Source of the DNA: Phytophthora sp. 'mugwort'
Taxonomy: Eukaryota > Oomycota > Peronosporomycetes > Peronosporales > Peronosporaceae
Length of the DNA: 64,000 nucleotides
Assembly (NCBI GenBank): GCA_033558025.1
Contig: JAUCEF010000001.1
Location: 2,790,001 to 2,854,000 of the forward strand
Reading direction: 5' to 3'
In this document: positions 57,012-64,000 of the stretch, one piece after another
Layout of the letters: every line of letters starts with the position of its first letter
Numbering within the stretch: the stretch's first letter is position 1
Made by a program: the position numbers and the translations under genes
Notes under the pieces: generated by a model
Database searches by the model: none
The model's input: the letters and a program-made list of their open reading frames with translations, nothing else
What the model was told of the DNA's origin: nothing

Positions 57012-57354
57012 TATTGAGGGTTGCCAGGTTTTGGTACTGTGTACCAGTAACCGGTTAACCCGAACCGGTCCAACACGATCCCGCGATGTTTACGGTACGT
57101 TGTTCACGCAACCGATGATTAGACGAGTAGGATGATTGGACGAGTGCGGAGTGTTGGTGATTGGATGCACCAAATGATTGGATGCAGGGCTGCATATCTA
57201 TGTGGTAGACTAGGTAGTGTAAGCTCCGATGAATCAATCACTTTCGAATCTTCCTTCTTCAGCTCAAGTGGTCTTCACTCCGGTCCCCGCACCCAAGTGC
57301 AGAACTCCCTCCGCTCAACCCAAGCCTCGCTTCAAGACCTCAACACCTTTATCA
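57012..57354 (+). repeat. 5' LTR of C4 (343 bp)
   Basis: C3-type LTR with a T-to-C change (gttgttcacgc) and gatgaatcaatcac before the initiator. Confidence 0.93.
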
Positions 57355-57358
57355 GGTT

Positions 57359-60194
57359 ATGAGCCCAAGCACCATGTCCTCTGCCCAAGACGCCTCGACC
57401 AAGGTCTCCATCGACAAGTTCAACGGAGACAACTACGCGACGTGGAACCGCTACATGCGTGGCGTGTTCCTGACCAAGTCGACGTGGCATGTGGTGAATC
57501 GGGAAACGTCTCCATCCTTTACGGACTCCCGGGCCAAGGACGAGTATGTCAAGTCGAGCAACATCGCTTTTGGACTGATGTTGCTTCACATGGACGCCGA
57601 CTACCATCATGTGGTCGACGACTGCGAGGAAGCGTGGGTTGCCTGGACGCGCTTGAAGACGCTGTACGGTGGATCGCAGAAGGCTGGTCGCATCTACCTG
57701 AAGCGACAGCTCTTCAGCATGGAGATGTCGGAAGGCGGCAATGTGTTGCATCATTGCAATGATGTCCTGAACATCAGCGCCAAGCTCAGCAGCATCGGCG
57801 CCAAGATGGAGGACGAGGACGTGGCGATCTGCTTGCTGCGCAGTCTCCCCAAGAGCTACGAGAACGTCGTGCTGAGCTTGGAGATGAGCAATGCAGAGCT
57901 GCGGTCGCAAGACGTTGTGAAGGTGCTCACGAACGAGCACATCAAGCGACAAGGCGAGAAGACGGCGACGGTGAAGACTGAGAACGCGGCCAAGGCGTTC
58001 AGTGCCGACCGTGAGCCTCGCCAATGCACGTACTGCGGAAAATTGGGGCATGTCATTGACAAGTGCTGGACCAAGCAGAAGGACGAGAACAGAGGGCCAA
58101 GACGCGGCGGCAACGGCCGTGGACGCGGGGCCAACAACATCCAGTGGAGAAACGACAGCGACGGCTACGACAACGACTACGATCGAGTGGCGTTCGCGGT
58201 TTCCCTGGAATGTGGAGTTTCGACGGACAAGAATGTGTCCGGGATGTGGGCGGTCGACAGCGGTGCCACGCACCATATTTGCAACGACAAGTCCAAGTTC
58301 GCCAATTTAATCGAGCGAAGTGAAGGCGAACTTTCGGTGGCCGATGGCAACAAGGCTGCCATCAAGGGTGTGGGGACCATCGTGGAAAGAGTGGTCCTGC
58401 CTAACGGCGACGAGCGCGAGATCGAGATCAAGAACGCGCTTTACGTGCCAAATATGAGCAAGAATCTGCTTTCAGTGCCGCAGATAAACAAGCATGGCAA
58501 GTTCCAAGTGGTATTTGACGGCACTGAGATGCACGTTTCGCGCAAGGACTCGAATCAAGTGATGGCGACGGCGGATCTCGTGGACGGACTCTACTGGCTT
58601 CGCACACCTCAGCGATCGGCAAATGCGGCGACAAGTGGAAGGACGGTCGATTTGCACGCGCGTATGGGTCACGCTCCAGTCGAGGTTCTTCGCAAGATGG
58701 TCGACACCAAGATGATCAAGGACGCGAACGCACCTTCCAAGTCGAGTGGACCAAGTGTGTGTCGTGGTTGCCAGCAAGGCAAAATGGTCCAAAAACCATT
58801 CCCAAGCAACCGTGACAAGCGTCGCTACGACACATTTGAGCTGCTCCACTTCGATATCTGCGGACCCATGGAAGAAAACTCGCTTGGTGGCAGCAAGTAT
58901 CTGCTCCTGATCGTGGACGAAGCCAGCGGATGCATGAAGGGTTTCTGTCTGCGTACCAAGTCGGAGAGTGAAGACTGCATCAAGACATACATCATGAAGG
59001 TGCAGACGCAGTTCGGCAAGAAGGTCAAGTTTGTGCGGCACGACGGAGCTCGTGAGTTTGCGACTAACTCGCTCAAGGATTTTTACGAAGACGAAGGCAT
59101 CGAGCAGCAAACCACGGTTCCGTACGCGCATCAGACCAACGGCACGGCAGAGCGAGCTATCCGAACTATCGTCACGATCGGCCGCAGCATGCTGCACCAC
59201 GCTAAGCTGGACAAGTGTTTCTGGGCTGAGGCGGCGATGACGGCCATCTATGTGAAGAACCGCCTGCCGTCACCCAAGATCGAGCACAAGACTCCGTTCG
59301 AGATCGTCTACAAGTCCAAGCCGAGTGTGAAGCACATGCGTGTTTTCGGCTGTCGGACGTACATCCTGACTCCGAAGGAGAAGCGACTCAAGTGGGATCC
59401 CAAGGCTCGCGCCGGATTGTTTCTGGGTTACGAAGAAGTGTCCAAGGCGTATCGACTTTATGACATCGAGGCGGGGCAGGTGGTCATCAGTCGCGATGTC
59501 AACTTCGATGAATCGACCTTTGGACTTTCACCGCCGATTTCTGATGAAGATGTCGACGACCTGGACTTCGACTCGCTCGACATCGACAATGATGGTCCGC
59601 GCCAGACGGAGTACAAACAGGCAGGGAAGCGCAAGAGCCGCCCGAGTGACGAAGATGAAGCTGCCAGAAGACCGCGCGCTGTGCGTCATCGACCTGGACT
59701 GGAAGAAGCAAGTGCACCGAACGACTCCCCTTCGCACCGAACAGACGCAGATGAAGAAGAAAAGTCTGGAGACCAAGATGAAGAATCGACTCCATCTGTG
59801 TTTTGGCGTGCAAGTGCCAACGCGGTCGAAGCAGCCGTGGACTTATCGGAGCCGTCGACATTCCAAGAAGCGGTCAACGGCCCGGACCAACTGCACTGGC
59901 GCAAGGCGATTCGTGCTGAGTTAAAGTCGATGCGACTTCGTGGTGTGTTTCGTGCTGCCAAGTTGCCTAACGGACAACGCGCCATCGGCACCAAGTGGGT
60001 GTTCAAGATCAAGCGCAAGCGGACGGATCGATCGAGAAGTACAAGGCGCGCCTCGTGGCCAAGGGGTTCAAGCAAAAGTACGGCATCGACTACACGGAGA
60101 CGTTCTCGCCCGTGGTCAAGTACGTGACGCTGCGCATGGTCATCGCGATTGCCAAGTATTTCGACTGGCCCCTCGACCAACTCGACGTGGTGAC
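57359..60194 (+). pseudogene. Gag-Pol polyprotein, truncated and frameshifted in RT (C4)
   Basis: ATG at 57359. Gag, [14 protein letters not shown], protease [11 protein letters not shown]-pre-integrase and full integrase triad ([24 protein letters not shown]) are open. A missing A near 60017 (gcgcaagcgg against gcgcaaagcgg) shifts frame at about codon 887 at the beginning of RT; the shifted frame stops at 60127. Around the shift the sequence is B type ([14 protein letters not shown]), while upstream ([11 protein letters not shown]) and downstream (KYFDWP) are C type. The element is cut at 60194 before YVDD. Gag, protease and integrase could still be produced. Confidence 0.91.
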
Positions 60195-60544
60195 TGATGA
60201 AAGGTATGGATCTTGGACACGAAGCTTGTACGAAGCGGAGGGAGGGACGTCGCAGACGGCGGGACCGGAGCGAAGACACTTGAGGGGTAGAATGAAGATT
60301 CGAAAGTGATTGAATTGTTGGAGCTTACACCCTACTGTTATAGACACGCGACCCTGCGTCCTATCACCTAGTGCATCTAATCAACCATCACTCACCGGTG
60401 TTCGTCCAATCATCCTACTCGTCTAATCATCGGTGGCGTAAACAACTTACCGTAATCACCATAATCAACGTGGGTTCGGATTGGACCGGTTCGGTTTAAC
60501 CGGTTCACGGCTAATAACTGATACCAAACCGGTAACCGTCAATA
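60195..60544 (-). repeat. 3' LTR of B8 (350 bp)
   Basis: Near-identical to 56181-56530; one visible change is cgaagacac against cgaaggcac. Confidence 0.93.
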
Positions 60545-60551
60545 CGCCCCC

Positions 60552-61026
60552 TCAATGCGAAGTCCCACGAATGCCGAGAGCCGCCGTCAGATCCGTATGG
60601 CGTGGTCCCGCGAGAGCCTTCGTCATGATGTCCGCTAGCATCACAGAAGTCTCGCAGTACTCGAGCTTGACTTCACCGCGCTTCACTTCATCGCGGATGT
60701 GGTGGTACTTGATGTCGATGTGCTTGGCGCGACCGTGGTTTACTGGGTTCTTCGTCATCTTGATGCACGACTGGTTGTCTTCGCGGATCATGAGCTCGGG
60801 TCCAGTCTCATTAGCGGCCGCCAGAATCTCGCGCAGCAGGCGATGAATCCACTTGCCCTCTTGGATCGCCAGACTGAGTGCGATGTACTCCGCCTCACTC
60901 GTAGACAGCGAAACACATTGACTGCTTCTTGCTTCCCCAGCTCACTGGTGCACCCATTAGCATGAATGTGTAGCCGGAAGTCGACTTGCGGTCCGCGAGG
61001 TCGCCAGCCCAGTCCGCGTCCGAGTA
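60552..61026 (-). pseudogene. gag-pol C-terminal fragment with 1-bp insertion (B8)
   Basis: Counterpart of 56538-57011. An extra base near 60917 breaks the RNase H frame in the segment upstream of the SEAEYIAL motif; downstream EDNQSC to GIRGTSH is intact. B8 keeps the original SDADWAGD coding, where B7 has a change. Confidence 0.87.
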
Positions 61027-61369
61027 TATTGAGGGTTGCCAGGTTTTGGTACTGTGTACCAGTAACCGGTTAACCCGAACCGGTCCAACACGATCCCGCG
61101 ATGTTTACGGTACGTTGTTTACGCAACCGATGATTAGACGAGTAGGATGATTGGACGAGTGCGGAGTGTTGGTGATTGGATGCACCAAATGATTGGATGC
61201 AGGGCTGCATATCTATGTGGTAGACTAGGTAGTGTAAGCTCCGATGAATCAATCACTTTCGAATCTTCCTTCTTCAGCTCAAGTGGTCTTCACTCCGGTC
61301 CCCGCACCCAAGTGCAGAACTCCCTCCGCTCAACCCAAGCCTCGCTTCAAGACCTCAACACCTTTATCA
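61027..61369 (+). repeat. 5' LTR of C5 (343 bp)
   Basis: As the C4 LTR but with gttgtttacgc, the common form. Confidence 0.93.
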
Positions 61370-61373
61370 GGTT

Positions 61374-64000
61374 ATGAGCCCAAGCACCATGTCCTCTGCC
61401 CAAGACGTCTCGACCAAGGTCTCCATCGACAAGTTCAACGGAGACAACTACGCGACGTGGAACCGCTACATGCGTGGCGTGTTCCTGACCAAGTCGACGT
61501 GGCATGTGGTGAATCGGGAAACGTCTCCATCCTTTACGGACTCCCGGGCCAAGGACGAGTATGTCAAGTCGAGCAACATCGCTTTTGGACTGATGTTGCT
61601 TCACATGGACGCCGACTACCATCATGTGGTCGACGACTGCGAGGAAGCGTGGGTTGCCTGGACGCGCTTGAAGACGCTGTACGGTGGATCGCAGAAGGCT
61701 GGTCGCATCTACCTGAAGCGACAGCTCTTCAGCATGGAGATGTCGGAAGGCGGCAATGTGTTGCATCATTGCAATGATGTCCTGAACATCAGCGCCAAGC
61801 TCAGCAGCATCGGCGCCAAGATGGAGGACGAGGACGTGGCGATCTGCTTGCTGCGCAGTCTCCCCAAGAGCTACGAGAACGTCGTGCTGAGCTTGGAGAT
61901 GAGCAATGCAGAGCTGCGGTCGCAAGACGTTGTGAAGGTGCTCACGAACGAGCACATCAAGCGACAAGGCGAGAAGACGGCGACGGTGAAGACTGAGAAC
62001 GCGGCCAAGGCGTTCAGTGCCGACCGTGAGCCTCGCCAATGCACGTACTGCGGAAAATTGGGGCATGTCATTGACAAGTGCTGGACCAAGCAGAAGGACG
62101 AGAACAGAGGGCCAAGACGCGGCGGCAACGGCCGTGGACGCGGGGCCAACAACATCCAGTGGAGAAACGACAGCGACGGCTACGACAACGACTACGATCG
62201 AGTGGCGTTCGCGGTTTCCCTGGAATGTGGAGTTTCGACGGACAAGAATGTGTCCGGGATGTGGGCGGTCGACAGCGGTGCCACGCACCATATTTGCAAC
62301 GACAAGTCCAAGTTCGCCAATTTAATCGAGCGAAGTGAAGGCGAACTTTCGGTGGCCGATGGCAACAAGGCTGCCATCAAGGGTGTGGGGACCATCGTGG
62401 AAAGAGTGGTCCTGCCTAACGGCGACGAGCGCGAGATCGAGATCAAGAACGCGCTTTACGTGCCAAATATGAGCAAGAATCTGCTTTCAGTGCCGCAGAT
62501 AAACAAGCATGGCAAGTTCCAAGTGGTATTTGACGGCACTGATATGCACGTTTCGCGCAAGGACTCGAATCAAGTGATGGCGACGGCGGATCTCGTGGAC
62601 GGACTCTACTGGCTTCGCACACCTCAGCGATCGGCAAATGCGGCGACAAGTGGAAGGACGGTCGATTTGCACGCGCGTATGGGTCACGCTCCAGTCGAGG
62701 TTCTTCGCAAGATGGTCGACACCAAGATGATCAAGGACGCGAACGCACCTTCCAAGTCGAGTGGACCAAGTGTGTGTCGTGGTTGCCAGCAAGGCAAAAT
62801 GGTCCAAAAACCATTCCCAAGCAACCGTGACAAGCGTCGCTACGACACATTTGAGCTGCTCCACTTCGATATCTGCGGACCCATGGAAGAAAACTCGCTT
62901 GGTGGCAGCAAGTATCTGCTCCTGATCGTGGACGAAGCCAGCGGATGCATGAAGGGTTTCTGTCTGCGTACCAAGTCGGAGAGTGAAGACTGCATCAAGA
63001 CATACATCATGAAGGTGCAGACGCAGTTTGGCAAGAAGGTCAAGTTTGTGCGGCACGACGGAGCTCGTGAGTTTGCGACCAACTCGCTCAACGACTTCTA
63101 CGAAGACGAAGGCATCGAGCAGCAAACCACGGTTCCGTACGCGCATCAGACCAACGGCACGGCAGAGCGAGCTATCCGAACTATCGTCACGATCGGCCGC
63201 AGCATGCTGCACCACGCTAAGCTGGACAAGTGTTTCTGGGCTGAGGCGGCGATGACGGCCATCTATGTGAAGAACCGCCTGCCGTCACCCAAGATCGAGC
63301 ACAAGACTCCGTTCGAGATCGTCTACAAGTCCAAGCCGAGTGTGAAGCACATGCGTGTGTTCGGCTGTCGGACGTACATTCTGACTCCGAAGGAGAAGCG
63401 ACTCAAGTGGGATCCCAAGGCTCGCGCCGGATTGTTTCTGGGTTACGAAGAAGTGTCCAAGGCGTATCGACTTTATGACATCGAGGCGGGGCAGGTGGTC
63501 ATCAGTCGCGATGTCAACTTCGATGAGTCGACCTTTGGATGTTCACCGCCGATTTCTGATGAAGATGTCGACGACCTGGACTTCGACTCGCTCGACATCG
63601 ACAATGATGGTCCGCGCCAGACGGAGTACAAACAGGCAGGGAAGCGCAAGAGCCGCCCGAGTGACGAAGATGAAGCTGTCAGAAGACCGCGCGCTGTGCG
63701 TCATCGACCTGGACTGGAAGAAGCAAGTGCACCGAACGACTCCCCTTCGCACCGAACAGACGCAGATGAAGAAGAAAAGTCTGGAGACCAAGATGAAGAA
63801 TCGACTCCATCTGTGTTTTGGCGTGCAAGTGCCAACGCGGTCGAAGCAGCCGTGGACTTATCGGAGCCGTCGACATTCCAAGAAGCGGTCAACGGCCCGG
63901 ACCAATTGCACTGGCGCAAGGCGATTCGTGCTGAGTTAAAGTCGATGCGACTTCGTGGTGTGTTTCGTGCTGGCAAGTTGCCCAGCGGACAAAGCGCCAT
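61374..64000 (+). CDS. Gag-Pol polyprotein, residues 1-875 (C5, partial)
   Basis: From the ATG at 61374. Same domain order as C3: Gag, [14 protein letters not shown], protease [11 protein letters not shown]-pre-integrase, integrase triad ([24 protein letters not shown]), acidic linker, then the lead-in to RT, ending at LPSGQSA. Matching positions in C4 and C5 are equally far from their ATGs (2,587 nt at the conserved tgtttcgtgc), so no net indel is present and I read it as open to the window end. NSLNDF is a B-type residue in a C gene. Whether RT carries the C4 frameshift cannot be seen. Confidence 0.85.
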   Translation, partial: MSPSTMSSAQDVSTKVSIDKFNGDNYATWNRYMRGVFLTKSTWHVVNRETSPSFTDSRAKDEYVKSSNIAFGLMLLHMDADYHHVVDDCEEAWVAWTRLKTLYGGSQKAGRIYLKRQLFSMEMSEGGNVLHHCNDVLNISAKLSSIGAKMEDEDVAICLLRSLPKSYENVVLSLEMSNAELRSQDVVKVLTNEHIKRQGEKTATVKTENAAKAFSADREPRQCTYCGKLGHVIDKCWTKQKDENRGPRRGGNGRGRGANNIQWRNDSDGYDNDYDRVAFAVSLECGVSTDKNVSGMWAVDSGATHHICNDKSKFANLIERSEGELSVADGNKAAIKGVGTIVERVVLPNGDEREIEIKNALYVPNMSKNLLSVPQINKHGKFQVVFDGTDMHVSRKDSNQVMATADLVDGLYWLRTPQRSANAATSGRTVDLHARMGHAPVEVLRKMVDTKMIKDANAPSKSSGPSVCRGCQQGKMVQKPFPSNRDKRRYDTFELLHFDICGPMEENSLGGSKYLLLIVDEASGCMKGFCLRTKSESEDCIKTYIMKVQTQFGKKVKFVRHDGAREFATNSLNDFYEDEGIEQQTTVPYAHQTNGTAERAIRTIVTIGRSMLHHAKLDKCFWAEAAMTAIYVKNRLPSPKIEHKTPFEIVYKSKPSVKHMRVFGCRTYILTPKEKRLKWDPKARAGLFLGYEEVSKAYRLYDIEAGQVVISRDVNFDESTFGCSPPISDEDVDDLDFDSLDIDNDGPRQTEYKQAGKRKSRPSDEDEAVRRPRAVRHRPGLEEASAPNDSPSHRTDADEEEKSGDQDEESTPSVFWRASANAVEAAVDLSEPSTFQEAVNGPDQLHWRKAIRAELKSMRLRGVFRAGKLPSGQSA

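Larger units (their letters stand above)
56181..60194. repeat. Tandem duplication, copy 1 (4,014 bp composite B7/C4)
   Basis: Unit = B LTR (-), pol C-terminus (-), C LTR (+), and gag to RT of C (+), ending ...gacgtggtgac. The next unit starts at 60195 with the same three junctions (gtgac|TGATGAAAGG; gtccgagta|TATTGAGGG). Independent insertions would not reproduce all three breakpoints. Confidence 0.88.
57012..60194 (+). mobile_element. Family C element C4, 5' part, truncated at RT
   Basis: 5' LTR (57012-57354), primer site and gag-pol to RT. It ends at gtgac, where the second copy of the B LTR (B8) begins, at the same base as in B6. Confidence 0.88.
60195..61026 (-). mobile_element. Element B8 = duplicated copy of B7 fragment
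   Basis: LTR 60195-60544 and pol C-terminus to 61026, with the same two junctions as B7. It has a 1-bp insertion (acacattgact) and a few substitutions relative to B7. Confidence 0.88.
60195..64000. repeat. Tandem duplication, copy 2 (3,806 bp visible, runs off right edge)
   Basis: Second copy of the unit at 56181-60194. Spacing between matching junctions is 4,014-4,015 bp. Differences from copy 1 are scattered and partly B/C-type patches, so the duplicates have since diverged or undergone conversion. Confidence 0.87.
61027..64000 (+). mobile_element. Family C element C5, 5' part (runs off right edge)
   Basis: 5' LTR 61027-61369, primer site and gag-pol to the window end. Duplicate of C4 by junctions, but with many substitutions of its own. 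Confidence 0.9.

Noticed and set aside
56181..60195. Two independent B insertions at the same RT position (gtgac) in B6 and C4
   Set aside because: Both are followed by the same C insertion at the same base of B pol; duplication is far more likely than two coincident double insertions.
1..64000. CRISPR array, tRNA or rRNA genes, host protein-coding genes
   Set aside because: All sequence is accounted for by LTRs and gag-pol of three copia families; no short regularly spaced repeats or RNA gene folds were recognised.

Overview
The whole 64-kb window is Ty1/copia-type LTR retrotransposon DNA. I see no host gene, rRNA, tRNA or CRISPR array, and no unexplained gap above 300 bases. The likely host is an oomycete (Phytophthora-like). 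The LTR of one family carries a base-perfect match to the oomycete Inr+FPR core promoter, and the gag-pol genes are intronless and strongly C/G-biased at third positions. The host assignment is an inference.

Three families are present; the letters are mine. Family A has a 354-bp LTR, a 4,794-bp element and a 1,374-aa Gag-Pol. Families B (LTR 350 bp, about 4.74 kb) and C (LTR 343-344 bp, 4,738-4,740 bp) encode closely related 1,345-1,346-aa Gag-Pols but have different U3 regions. Each element encodes one uninterrupted polyprotein in the order Gag, CCHC zinc knuckle, aspartic protease, GAG-pre-integrase, DD35E integrase, YVDD reverse transcriptase, RNase H. In all families the primer-binding site touches the LTR, is complementary to the anticodon arm of initiator tRNA-Met (half-tRNA priming as in Drosophila copia), and contains the first ATG of the ORF. 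LTR termini are not TG...CA.

Layout. Elements are nested up to five deep, and 5-bp target duplications are readable wherever both ends are visible. The outermost visible unit is a B element (B3) whose 5' LTR was split by C1. C1 holds two A elements. A3 (-) is split by A2 (+), which in turn holds A1 (-) and B1 (-). A4 (+) holds C2 (+; itself split by B2, -), A5 (-; split by C3, +) and A6 (+). Right of 42,368 lie B3, then a head-to-tail B4-B5-B6 array sharing single LTRs, then a B(-)/C(+) composite of about 4.0 kb present in two tandem copies (56,181-60,194 and 60,195 to the window end).

Intact elements likely to be competent are A6 (31,920-36,713) and C3 (24,206-28,943); B5 (48,590-53,339) has a full ORF but lies in the array. 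A4, A5 and C2 had full-length reading frames before being split. B1, B2, B3, B4, C1 and C4 carry frameshifts or stops. Several copies (B2, B3, B5, B6, C2, C4) are mosaics of B and C sequence, indicating frequent recombination between the two families.
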